Shown: positions 46,456-58,349 of the stretch, one piece after another
Position numbering within the stretch: the first letter of the stretch is position 1
Layout: every line of letters starts with the position of its first letter
From: Salvelinus alpinus
Taxonomy: Eukaryota > Chordata > Actinopteri > Salmoniformes > Salmonidae
DNA: 64,000 bases
NCBI RefSeq assembly: GCF_045679555.1
Contig: NC_092091.1
Location: forward strand, 11,805,918 to 11,869,917
Direction of reading: 5' to 3'
Made by a program: the position numbers and the translations under genes
The notes under the pieces: model-generated
Databases searched by the model: none
The model's input: the letters and a program-made list of their open reading frames with translations, nothing else
Told to the model about the DNA's origin: nothing

Positions 46456-49400
46456 ATCAAATCAAATCAAGTTTATTTTATATAGCCCTTCGTACATCAG
46501 CTAATATCTCGAAGTGCTGTACAGAAACCCAGCCTAAAACCCCAAACAGCAAGCAATGCAGGTGTAGAAACACGGTGGCTAGGAAAAACTCCCTAGAAAG
46601 GCCAAAACCTAGGAAGAAACCTAGAGAGGAACCAGGCTATGAGGGGTGGCCAGTCCTCTTCTGGCTGTGCCAGGTGGAGATTATAACAGAACATGGCCAA
46701 GATTTTCAAAAATGTTCATAAGTGACAAGCATGGTCAAATAATAATCAGGAATAAATGTCAGTTGGCTTTTCATAGCCGATCATTAAGAGTTGAAAGCAG
46801 CAGGTCTGGGACAGGTAGGGGTTCCATAACCGCAGGCAGAACAGTTGAAACTGGAATAGCAGCAAGGCCAGGTGGACTGGGGACAGCAAGGAGTCATCAT
46901 GCCCGGTAGTCCTGACGTATGGTCCTAGGGCTCAGGTCCTCCGAGAGAGAGAAAGAAAGAGAGGAGAGAATTAGAGAGAGCCAAGATTTTCAAAATGTTC
47001 ATAAATGACAAGCATGGTCAAATAATAATCAGGAATAAATGTCAGTTGGCTTTTCATAGCCGATCATTAAGAGTTGAAAGCAGCAAGTCTGGGACAGGTA
47101 GGGGTTCCATAACCGCAGGCAGAACAGTTGAAACTGGAACAGCAGCAAGGCCAGGTGGACTGGGGACAGCAAGGAGTCATCATGCCCGGTTGTCCTGACG
47201 TATGGTCCTAGGGCTCAGGTTCTCAGAGAGAGAGAAAGAAAGAGAGAAGGAGAGAATTAGAGAGAGCATACTTAAATTCACACAGGACACTGGATAAGAC
47301 AGGAGAAGTACTCCAGATATAACCAACTGACCCTAGCCCCCCGACACATAAACTACTGCAGCATAAATACTGGAGGCTGAGACAGGAGGGGTCAGGAGAC
47401 ACTGTGGCCCCATCCGATGATACCCCCGGACAGGGCCAAACAGGAAGGATATAACCCCACCCACTTTGCCAAAGCATAGCCCCCGCACCACTAGAGGGAT
47501 ACCTTCAACCACCAACTTACAATCCTGAGACAAGGCCGAGTATAGCCCACAAAGATCTCCACCACAGCACAAACCAAGGGAAGGCGCCAACCCAGACAGG
47601 AAGATCACGTCAGTAACTCAACCCACTCAAGTGACGCACCCCTCCTAGGGACGGCATGAAAGAGCACCAGTAAGCCAGTGACTCAGCCCCTGTAATAGGG
47701 TTAGAGGCAGAGAATCCCAGTGGAGAGAGGGGAACCGGCCAGGCAGAGACAGCAAGGGCGGTTCGTTGCTCCAGAGCCTTTCCGTTCACCTTCACACTCC
47801 TGGGCCAGACTACACTCAATCATATGACCTACTGAAGAGATAAGTCTTCAGTAAAGACTTAAAGGTTGAGACCGAGTCTGCGTCTCTCACATGGGTAGGC
47901 AGACCATTCCATAAAAATGGAGATCTATAGGAGAAAGCCCTGCCTCCAGCTGTTTGCTTAGAAATTCTAGGGACAATTAGGAGGCCTGCGTCTTGTGACC
48001 GTAGCGTACGTGTAGGTATGTACGGCAGGACCAACTCGGAAAGATAGTTAGGAGCAAGCCCATGTAACGCTTTATAGGTTAAAAGTAAAACATTGAAATC
48101 AGCCCTTGCCTTAACAGGAAGCCAGTGTAGGGAAGCTAGCACTGGAGTAATATGATCAAATTTCTTGGTTCTAGTCAGGATTCTAGCAGCCGTATTTAGC
48201 ACTAACTGAAGTTTATTTAGTGCTTTATCCGGGTAGCCGGAAAGTAGAGCATTGCAGTAGTCTAACCTAGAAGTAACAAATGCATGAATTCATTTTTCTG
48301 CATCATTTTTGGACAGAAAATTTCTGATTTTTGCAATGTTACGTAGATGGAAAAAATCTGTCCTTGAAACAGTCTTGATATGTTCGTCAAAAGAGAGATC
48401 AGGGTCAAGAGTAACGCCGAGGTCCTTCACAGTTTTATTTGAGACGACTTTACAACCATCAAGATTAATTGTCAGATTTAACAGAAGATCTCTTTGTTTC
48501 TTGGGACCTAGAACAAGCATCTCTGTTTTGTCCGAGTTTAAAAGTAGAACGTTTTCAGCCATCCACTTCCTTATGTCTGAAACACAGGCTTCTAGCGAGG
48601 GTAATTTTGGGGCTTCACCATGTTTCATTGAAATGTACAGCTGTGTGTCATCCGCATAGCAGTGAAAGTTAACATTATGTTTTCGAATAACATCCCCAAG
48701 AGGTAAAATATATAGTGAAAACAATAGTGGTCCTAAAACGGAACCTTGAGGAACACCGAAATGTACAGTTGATTTGTCAGAGGACAAACCATTCACAGAG
48801 ACAAACTGATATCTTTCCGACAGATAAGATCTAAACCAGGCCAGAACTTGTCCGTGTAGACCAATTTGGGTTTCCAGTCTCTCCAAAAGAATGTGGTGAT
48901 CGATGGTGTCAAAGGCAGCACTAAAGTCTAGTAGCACGAGGACAGATGCAGAGCCTCGGTCTGACGCCATTAAAAGGTAATTTACCACCTTCACAAGTGC
49001 AGTCTCAGTGCTATGATGGGGTCTAAAACCAGACTGAAGCATTTCGTATACATTGTTTGTCTTCAGGAAGGCAGTGAGTTGCTGCCTTCCTGAAGCTGAA
49101 GCTGAAGCTTTTCCTGTTAGAAGCTGTTAGAAGCTTTTCCTGTTAGAAAAGCAACAGCTTTTTCTAACATTTTTGAGAGGAATGGAAGATTCGATATAGG
49201 CCGATAGTTTTTTATATTTTCCGGGTCAACGTTTGGCTTTTTCAAGATAGGCTTTATTACTGCCACTTTTAGTGAGTTTGGTACAAATCCGGTGGATAGA
49301 GAGCCGTTTATTATGTTCAACATAGGAGGGCCAAGCACATGAAGCAGCTCTTTCAGTAGTTTAGTTGGAATAGGATCCAGTATGCAGCTTGAAGGTTTAG

Positions 49401-49498
49401 AGGCCATGATTATTTTCATCATTGTGTCAAGAGATATAGTACTAAAACACTTAAGTGTCTCTCCCGATCCCAGGCCCTGGCAGAGCTGTGCAGATCCA
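46456..49498 (-). mobile_element. L2-like LINE, RT to 3' end, minus strand
   Basis: The 3' end AATCAAATCAAATC is at 46456. The 3' UTR contains a roughly 300-bp tandem duplication (46680-46970 and 46980-47270). ORF2 C-terminus 47816-48202 ([35 protein letters not shown]). RT 48290-49042 ([45 protein letters not shown]). RT start 49117-49440. The RT catalytic YADD box is intact, but there is a frame break near 49045-49115, where a CTGAAG/TTAGAAG repeat occurs, and a stop between 48202 and 48290. Same family as 1975-5258. Confidence 0.9.
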
Positions 49499-49620
49499 GG
49501 AGACATAGACATATCATTACATACAGTATAGAACACCATCTAGAAGACAGAGACATATCATTAAATACAGTATTGAACACCATATAGAAGACAGAGACAT
49601 ATCATTACATACAGTATAGA
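49499..49620. repeat. 44/38-bp minisatellite, second segment
   Basis: About three units between the LINE and the LTR, with variants (CATATAGAAG, TATTGAACACC). Confidence 0.92.
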
Positions 49621-50073
49621 TGTCACGCCCTGGCCTTTATTATCTTTGTTTTCTTTATTATTTTAGTTAGGTCAGGGTGTGACATGGGGGATGTATGTGT
49701 TTTGTATTGTCTAGGGGTTTTTGTATGTTTATGGGGCAGTGTTTAGTCTAGGTGTATGTATGTCTATGGTTGCCTAGATTGGTTCTCAATTAGAGATAGC
49801 TGTCTATCGTTGTCTCTGATTGGGAGCCATATTTAGGCAACCATAGTCATTAGGTAGTTTGTGGGTGATTGTCTATGTCTATGTCTAAGTTGCCTGTGTC
49901 TGCACTTTTGTTTATTATAGCTTCACGTTTGTCGGTTTATTGTTTTGTCTAGTTTGTATTAGTGTTCGTTTCGTCTTCTTCTAATAAAGAGAAGGATGTA
50001 TTTATATCACGCTGCGCCTTGGTCCTCTCTTTCACGTAACGACGATCGTGACAGAATCACCCACCAAAACCGG
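49621..50073 (+). mobile_element. LTR plus short internal stub
   Basis: The LTR spans 49621-50053 (TGTCACGCCCTGGCC ... GATCGTGACA), with a CTAATAAAGAGAAGG polyadenylation-like site. It is followed by GAATCACCCACCAAAACCGG, the usual start of the internal (primer-binding) region, then minisatellite. So this is not a clean solo LTR: the rest of the element was lost by deletion. Related to the LTRs at 9.9 and 26.1 kb. Confidence 0.83.
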
Positions 50074-51408
50074 ACCACCATCTAGAAGACATAGACATAT
50101 CATTACATAAAGTATAGAACACCATCTAGAAGACATATCATTACATACAGTATAGAACACCATCTAGAAGACATAGACATATCATTACATACAGTATAGA
50201 ACACCATCTAGAAGACATAGACATATCATTACATACAGTATAGAACACCATCTAGAAGACATATCATTACATACAGTATAGAACACCATCTAGAAGACAT
50301 AGACATATCATTACATAAAGTATAGAACACCATCTAGAAGACATAGACATATCATTACATACAGTATAGAACACCATCTAGAAGACATAGACATATCATT
50401 ACATACAGTATAGAACACCATCTAGAAGACATAGACATATCATTACATACAGTATAGAACACCATCTAGAAGACATAGACATATCATTACATACAGTATA
50501 GAACACCATCTAGAAGACATATCATTACATACAGTATAGAACACCATCTAGAAGACATAGACATATCATTACATACAGTATAGAACACCATCTAGAAGAC
50601 ATAGACATATCATTACATACAGTATAGAACACCATCTAGAAGACATATCATTACATACAGTATAGAACACCATCTAGAAGACATAGACATATCATTACAT
50701 ACAGTATAGAACACCATCTAGAAGACATAGACATATCATTACATACAGTATAGAACACCATCTAGAAGACATAGACATATCATTACATAAAGTATAGAAC
50801 ACCATCTAGAAGACATAGACATATCATTACATACAGTATAGAACACCATCTAGAAGACATAGACATATCATTACATACAGTATAGAACACCATCTAGAAG
50901 ACATAGACATATCATTACATACAGTATAGAACACCATCTAGAAGACATATCATTACATACAGTATAGAACACCATCTAGAAGACATATCATTACATACAG
51001 TATAGATCACCATCTAGAAGACATAGACATATCATTACATACAGTATAGAACACCATCTAGAAGACATAGACATATCATTACGTTACAGTATAGAACACC
51101 ATCTAGAAGACAGAGACATATCATTACATACAGTATAGAACACCATCTAGAAGACATAGACATATCATTACATACAGTATAGAACACCATCTAGAAGACA
51201 TAGACATATCATTACATACAGTATAGAACACCATCTAGAAGACATAGACATATCATTACATACAGTATAGAACACCATCTAGAAGACATAGACATATCAT
51301 TACATACAGTATAGAACATCGTCTAGAAGACATAGACATATCATTACATACAGTATAGAACACCATCTAGAAGACATATCATTACATACAGTATAGAACA
51401 CCATACAT
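50074..51408. repeat. 44/38-bp minisatellite, third and largest segment
   Basis: About 31 units mixing 44- and 38-bp forms. Variants ATAAAGTATAG, CGTTACAGTATAG and GATCACCATC recur at intervals, which suggests higher-order copying. Each unit carries TCTAGA. Confidence 0.96.
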
Positions 51409-51602
51409 TTACATTTACATTTAAGTCATTTAGCAGACGCTCTTATCCAGAGCGACTTACAAATTGGTGCATTCACCTAATGACATCCAGTGGAACAGCC
51501 ACTTTACAATAGTGCATCTAAATCTTTTAAGGGGGGGGGGGGGGGGGGGGGCAGAAGGATTGCTTTATCCTAGGTATTCCTTGAAGAGGTGGGGTTTCAG
51601 GT
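51409..51602 (-). mobile_element. Short LINE 3' tail insertion with a G21 run
   Basis: Reverse copy of the family at 4766-4989: ACATTTACATTTACATTTAA at the left, CGCTCTTATCCAGAGCGACT, then GGGGTTTCAGGTG at the right. CCAT flanks both sides. A run of 21 G at 51531-51551 replaces the C-run of the other copy. Confidence 0.85.
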
Positions 51603-51893
51603 GCCATCTATAAGACATATCATTACATACAGTATAGAACACCATCTAGAAGACATAGACATATCATTACATACAGTATAGAACACCATCTAGAAGACAG
51701 AGACATATCATTACATACAGTATAGAACACCATCTAGAAGACATATCATTACATACAGTATAGATCACCATCTAGAAGACATAGACATATCATTACATAC
51801 AGTATAGAACACCATCTAGAAGACATAGACATATCATTACATACAGTATAGAACACCATCTAGAAGACATAGACATATCATTACATACAGTAT
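51603..51893. repeat. 44/38-bp minisatellite, fourth segment
   Basis: About seven units, ending in CATACAGTATATCATAGACG at about 51893. The 5' flank of gene 3 begins shortly after. Confidence 0.93.
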
Positions 51894-51949
51894 ATCATAG
51901 ACGACATGTATAAATCCTTACTTTATATTTCCTGTAACACTTTCCATTA

Positions 51950-52531
51950 CAGTATCCTTATTACTGGTTAGGGTTACTGCTGCTAGTACAGTGGAAGAAT
52001 GAGGTATCACAGTACTTGTTACACCACTGTACTAACAGGAACAATTACACACCAATAAACACTGTAATGTAAAGTATTACCTCATTCTCAATGATCAGTC
52101 AATACATCCAGTATTAATTTCCCCTACAGTACATTGTATCCACTTCAAGTCCCCCTCCCCCCATTGTAGCTAATCATAACACATTGTTCAGTTTTACAAC
52201 CACGTATGAGTTATTATGGAGGCTTATAGTTAGTGTCATAGCACATCAGTTTAAGACATTACAACATTCATTAAAAACATTATAATATGTACTTCATAGA
52301 AACTGTTACCCTTTATATATTCTAAACACTCTATTTAATGTATTCCATAATAAGGGTCCTAACCTAGGAACTAAAATATTTGTCTCTATTAACATTAAAT
52401 ACAGCTCTCTCCCTCTAATCCCACCCCTCTGGCAAAACCAGGAAGTCCCTCCCCTTCACAAACTCACTTCTGAGGAAACGAAACTGATCTGAGTCTCTGT
52501 GTCGTCTGTGTGAGAGTGAACAACCGTCCAA
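51950..52531 (+). promoter_or_regulatory. 5' flank / promoter of TRIM gene 3 with ISRE-like element
   Basis: GGAAACGAAACT at 52474-52485, 46 bp before the ATG, fits the IRF core AANNGAAA. It also fits the ETS-IRF composite GGAANNGAAA and differs at one position from GAAANNGAAACT. Genes 1 and 2 have degraded versions at the aligned site. The flank is homologous to 18.6-19.15 kb. Interferon or IRF control is inferred, not shown. Confidence 0.6.
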
Positions 52532-53128
52532 ATGGCTCAGCAGGGAGTTCTGCTGGACCAGGACCAATTTTGTTGTTCTGTCTGTCTGGATCTACTGAAG
52601 GAGCCGGTGGCTATTCCCTGTGGACACAGTTACTGTAGAATCTGTATTGATGGCTGCTGGGATCAGGATGTTCTGAAAGGGGTCTACAGCTGTCCTCAGT
52701 GCAGAGAGACCTTCACTCCAAGGCCTAATCTGAGGAAAAATAACATGTTGGCTGAGCTGGTGGAGAAACTGAGGAAGGCAGGACTCCAGGCTGCTCCCCC
52801 TCCTGCTCTGTGCTATGCTGGACCTGGAGATGTGACGTGTGATTCCTGCACTGGGACCAGAAAGCAGAAAGCCCTCAAGTCCTGTCTGGCATGTCTGGCC
52901 TCTTACTGTGAGACTCACCTCCAACCTCACTATGAATCTCCTGCTTTCAAGAAGCACAAGCTGGTCAAAGCCACCGCACAACTACAGGAGAAGATCTGCT
53001 CTCATCATGACAAACTGCTGGAGGTTTACTGTCGTACAGATCAGCAATGTATCTGTTATCTGTGTACAATGGATGAACATAAAGGCCATGATACAGTGTC
53101 AGCTGCAGCAGAGAGGACTGAGAAACAG
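52532..53128 (+). CDS. TRIM gene 3 exon 1 (RING, B-boxes)
   Basis: 199 codons, [15 protein letters not shown] start, donor [31 protein letters not shown]-box 2 CSHHD to DEHKGH. Read-through beyond the donor would add 19 codons, as in gene 1, ending at 53188. Confidence 0.93.
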
Positions 53129-56100
53129 GTAAGACCAGAACAACTTGTTGGTGACTGTCTGATAAACAAAGAATTAAAGATACAGTAGGAACTAAGGCTG
53201 TTTGAATATGAGATCATTCAAATGAAATCGATCCTCAGCAGAACAAATATGAACACAAACCTTGATTATGTTAACCCAGATTCTCCAAATGTATCACCAT
53301 TTTCTAAAGTCAAACACTAATATCATTATGAATGTCTAAACTCATTGATACATGGCCGACTGTAAAACTATAATCATTCACATAGCAACATAATAATATA
53401 ATTTCACACAGATACATATGAATACTAACACTCTATGGGCCCGATGTCACATTACTATACTATTGATCTACTGGACTAATAAAGCTTGATAACTCATTGA
53501 AGAGTGATTCTCCACAGATGCAGCTGGGGAGGAGTCAGCAGAAGGTCCAGCAGAGATTCCAGGAGAGAGAGAAGGAGCTGAAGGAGCTCCAACAGGCTGT
53601 GGAGTCTCTCAAGGTAAGTATTGTTGACCAGAGGAGACACACCATTACACCAAGAGGACATTCCCTATTGGGCCGACACTGAATTTGTAGTTGCAGGCGG
53701 GGCTACGTCATCACATAGCCTTGAGTAACCATGACTGATTCATGTCCCTATACATTAACATGGAGCTCTCTCTTTCTCTCTCTCTCTCTCAATCCAATTA
53801 AATGGGCTTTATTGGCATGGGAAAAATATGTTTACAATGCAAGTGAAATAGATAATAAACAAAAGTGAAATATACAATCAGAAGATAACAGTAAACATTA
53901 CACAAACAAAAGTTTCAAAGGAATAGAGACATTTCAAATGTTATAATTCAAGTGTAAACAGAGAGCCGTGCGCCAGACTGAGTTCTGGAGGTGAAATGGA
54001 AATGAATGAGGGAGAGTTAAGTGAGGTAGAAGGTGTGGTGAAGAGCTCAGAACCAGAGCCTGGCATCAATGGACATGATAAAGAAGAATCTGGTGCAGTA
54101 GGAGTTACATTTTTGGAGAAAGTGGATCCATACCTTTTGGCAGATCCATTAGTGGTTTCAGGGTGGGTGGGAAAGGAGTTGGGTGCAGTTGAATCAGTGA
54201 AGGTAACCTAGGTAACCTGTAGTGACTTGTGATATTTGTTTGTGTTTCTTCTGACCAGAGGGAGTGGAAGCTCCGTGTCACACAACTTGGTCAATATCTG
54301 TTTCTTGCTTCGCTCTTAGGAACAGCACACCATTGAAATGTGTGATTTCTGGTGTAGTGTTAAGTGTGGAGGTGGAGCAATTGAAGTTGAAGATTCCAGG
54401 TGTTTGTAATGCCCGCGGTTTGGTGTGACGCAGACCCGGTGGTGAGCGTGGTGAAAAAGAGGAGTCACTGTCAGTCCTTTTGAGTTTTGAGTCTTTACCC
54501 GACAAAGTCATGTTAGGATATATCAGTTATCCTGTTAGAGTCTTTGTGTTGAATCCACTGAGCTGTTTCAGGTGCAACGTTTATGGTCAAGTTGCAGCAG
54601 TTTGTAGGAGGGAGATTCCAAGATGTGGGAAGTGTGCAGGAGGTCATGGGATAGAGGATTGTGTCGTTTTGGTGGATAAAGTTGTGTGTCAACTGTAGGG
54701 GTGTCCATGTTGCTGGGGATCAGAAGTGCCCGGTGAGAGAGAGGCAGGTTGGGGTGGATAGAGTCAGAGTTGTGCAGAAGGTGTCGTATGCTGAGGCAGT
54801 GAAGAAAGTAGAGGAGGATGGGTCAAGGGTGAAGGATCCTGAGAGGATCCCTGTGAGTAGTAGATCTGTGCAGCACAGAGGGATAGGCCAACGAGTGATA
54901 TATGCTTCAGGAAGGTTAGCTTCTTAGCGTTCATAGAAATGGTTATCAACTGTACCACAGAAATGGAACATACATCACAGAAAATAGATGTTGTGGTGGC
55001 AGCTGCAGAGAAGTATTTGGTCATACGAGATTTGACTTCAGAAGAGTTCCAGGGTGTGTTGAGTGGTGGTGTCCCGTCCTCCCAGGCCGTTGGCATGGTG
55101 CAGGAGCAGATAGGGTCAATGCAGTTGAATGGGGTAGTGGGTTTTTAATGACTGCAGGGTTAGTTGTAAGGGTTTTATTTAGTATTATTATAATTTCTCC
55201 TTTTCCCATGTTGTATCACAAAGTAAATAGATTTATATTATAGTCCAGTTGGGGGAGGTAATGCAACATATTGGATGCCAACTGCCGTTAAACTCCAAAG
55301 AAGAATAAAAGTTATATTAAGGGGAATACCTAGTCAATTGTACAACTGAATGTATTCAATTGAAATGTGTCTTCCCCTTTTAACCCATCCCCTCTACATC
55401 AGAGATGTGCAGAGGGCTGCCTTAATCTACATCCACGGCACCCCGGGAACAATTTCATTCATTAATTAACAAAAGTTAATTGCCTTGCTTAGGAGCAGAA
55501 TGACAGGTTTTTCCTTGTCAGCTCAGGGATTCGATCCAACAATCTTTCGGTTACTGGCCCAATGCTCTAACCACTAGGCTATGGCTAGTGTTGTAAAGAT
55601 GTAAATTCAATTCAAGGGGCTTTATATAATATCTTAACATTCTCAAAGCAAGTGAAGTAGATATTAAACTAAAGTGATGAGTTGGTTGTGTGTGGGTGCT
55701 GTGGGTCGTGTGGAAGGATACTATACTTTTTCTTTACTTTTGGTTCTTGCGTATTTTCTTTGTTTTTCCAAATGTATTTTCTGATGGTGGAGGGTTTGTT
55801 TGTTGGTTTCCGCTGTTTATCGTTTAGAGTTGAGTAGGGGTCATTTGTTTGGGTGGTGTGATGGCCATCATAGTGTCAGTCGAATGGGGAAGAAACGCTG
55901 TCGCTTCGGAATGGCTTTCGATACGTTCTGGAGAATGGGGTGGAGTACGTTTTTGCTCATGGTCGGCGAACAGGTGGGAGTGGAACATATACACTCTGCA
56001 TCCAGAATGAACAAGGCAGTGGTTGTGTTAATGAAAAGTCTTGTATCCTGGCTAGTTGCGAGTGGGGTGTAATTGTTCTGATTACGCCTCTTTCGACCCC

Positions 56101-57783
56101 GTCAACAAGAGTAGTGGTGGCTAATCTGCCTCAGTTTATTACGTACGAACAGATCAACATGGAGTTGGTTTTATTTTCGTAAATTTGCAATTGGTTTTCA
56201 AGTGGTCTGGCTAGGTGCCAAGCCTTTTGCATTTTGGTACACCAGAAGTACATTCATTTCCAATGGAACCCTGCGTTTTCCTTGCAGCATTGCGTTGCAG
56301 AGGAAGTTGCAGTGTGTTCGTTGTGGTGCGTATGTTGGATGTATCGTATGCGTCAAACTGTATGTGTAGATGGCTTGACAGAAATGTTTGTTGCATATAT
56401 TTCCAGCTGCGTACTATTTTGCGCAAAACTCCATCGGTGTGATCAAGGCTTTCAAGGTTAATCAGGGGGAGATTTTGTATGTTTACTAACACAGATAGTT
56501 TATGGTGTTTTGAGGGGACATAGAGCATAATGCTAGTGCAGACAAGTGAGACCAGCCGGCGGCGGGGACTGTACCTGCCTGTCCAGGAGGGGGGACAAGG
56601 CCTGGTGGACCTGGAGAGCAGGGTGGCAGCGTTCTGACTCAAAGCAGCACAGAGGCTACTGTACCGTATGGAGGTGGGCTTAGCGGGAGTGAAGGGGCAT
56701 CAGTGGCAGGGGGTTGTGGGGGCTGAGAGCATGGCAGGGTATAGGTGGAGGGTGCTCTATAAACTCCGAGTGCTGGAAAGGTCAGGGGTCGTCCAGTGGA
56801 TGGTATTACATGGAGCCCTCGACACCAATAGCTGGTTGGCTCGGGATGACCTGGGAGTTGGGGAGGGGTGTCCGTTTTCTGCAACGACAGACTGTTCATC
56901 ATGTCTTTTCTGTGTTGCCAGGGTAATGCCATTACTGTTGACGCCTTAGGGTTGAGTTTGAGTTTTACAAAATGATCAACAGTGTGGAGATGTTTCAGGA
57001 GGTATGGGGGCTCAGGGGGGCTGTCTGTACGGCTGGAGAGGAGGGGTTGGATGTATGGTTGGAATGTGGTGCTGGATGGTGTATTGTACTGTGGTGTTGG
57101 GTACTGTATAATGTGGTGCTGGATGGTGTATTATACTGTGGTGTTGGGTACTGTATAATGTGGTGCTGGATGGTGTATTGTACTGTGGTGTTGGGTGCTG
57201 TATAATGTGGTGCTGGATGGTGTATTATACTGTGGTGTTGGGTACTGTATAATGTGGTGCTGGATGGTGTATTGTACTGTGGTGTTGGGTACTGTATAAT
57301 GTGGTGCTGGATGGTGTATTGTACTGTGGTGTTGGGTGCTGTATAATGTGGTGCTGGATGGTGTATTGTACTGTGGTGTTGGGTGCTGTATAATGTGGTG
57401 CTGGATGGTGTATTGTACTGTGGTGTTGGGTGCTGTATAATGTGGTGCTGGATGGTGTATTATACTGTGGTGTTGGGTGCTGTATAATGTGGTGCTGGAT
57501 GGTGTATTATACTGTGGTGTTGGGTACTGTATAATGTGGTGCTGGATGGTGTATTGTACTGTGGTGTTGGGTGCTGTATAATGTGGTGCTGGATGGTGTA
57601 TTGTACTGTAGTGTTGGGTACTGTATAATGTGGTGCTGGATGGGGTATTGTACTGTGGTGTTGGGTACTGTATAATGTGATTGTGTGGAGGTTGTGGTGG
57701 CACGCAATGTGTTTTTATGAAGGGGGGGTGTTAGTGTAATGAGGATGGCTCATTAAATTAAGACAAGTCAGTCTCTCTCTCTC

Positions 57784-57825
<42 letters not shown>

Positions 57826-58310
57826 CAGCACTCTGCACAGGCAGCAGTGGAGGACAGTGATCAGATATTTACTGAGCTGATCCGCTCCATTGAGAGAAGG
57901 CGCTCTGAGGTGAAGGAGCTGATCAGAGCCCAAGAGAAGGCTCAAGTGAGTCAAGCTGAAGGACTCCTGGAGCAACTGAAGCAGCAGATAGCTGAGCTGA
58001 GGAAGAGAAGCACTGAGCTGGAGCAGCTCTCACACACAGAGGATCACATCCATTTCCTCCAGGTAACTAAACTGCCTTGTTACATGTGATATGAAATTAA
58101 CTTAATGTGAAACTACTCATCTCAATCATTATGTTGCCCTGTCCCTCCCCCTTTCCCTGTCCCTCTCTCTCACCCTTTCCCACCTTCTCTCTCTCTGTCC
58201 CTCACTCTCTCTGTCCCTCTCTCTCTGTTTCTCCCCTCTCTGTGTCCCTCTCTGTCTCCATCTGTGTCTCTCCATCTCTGTCTCTCTCTCTCTCTCTCTT
58301 TATCCCTCTG

Positions 58311-58349
<39 letters not shown>

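Noticed and set aside
48290-49042. Active reverse transcriptase gene
   Set aside because: The YADD box is intact, but the element has frame breaks on both sides of the RT block and an incomplete 5' part. It is probably inactive.
57131-57703. 190-codon repetitive open frame on the minus strand
   Set aside because: Produced by the 47-bp minisatellite; the residue pattern repeats with the DNA unit.
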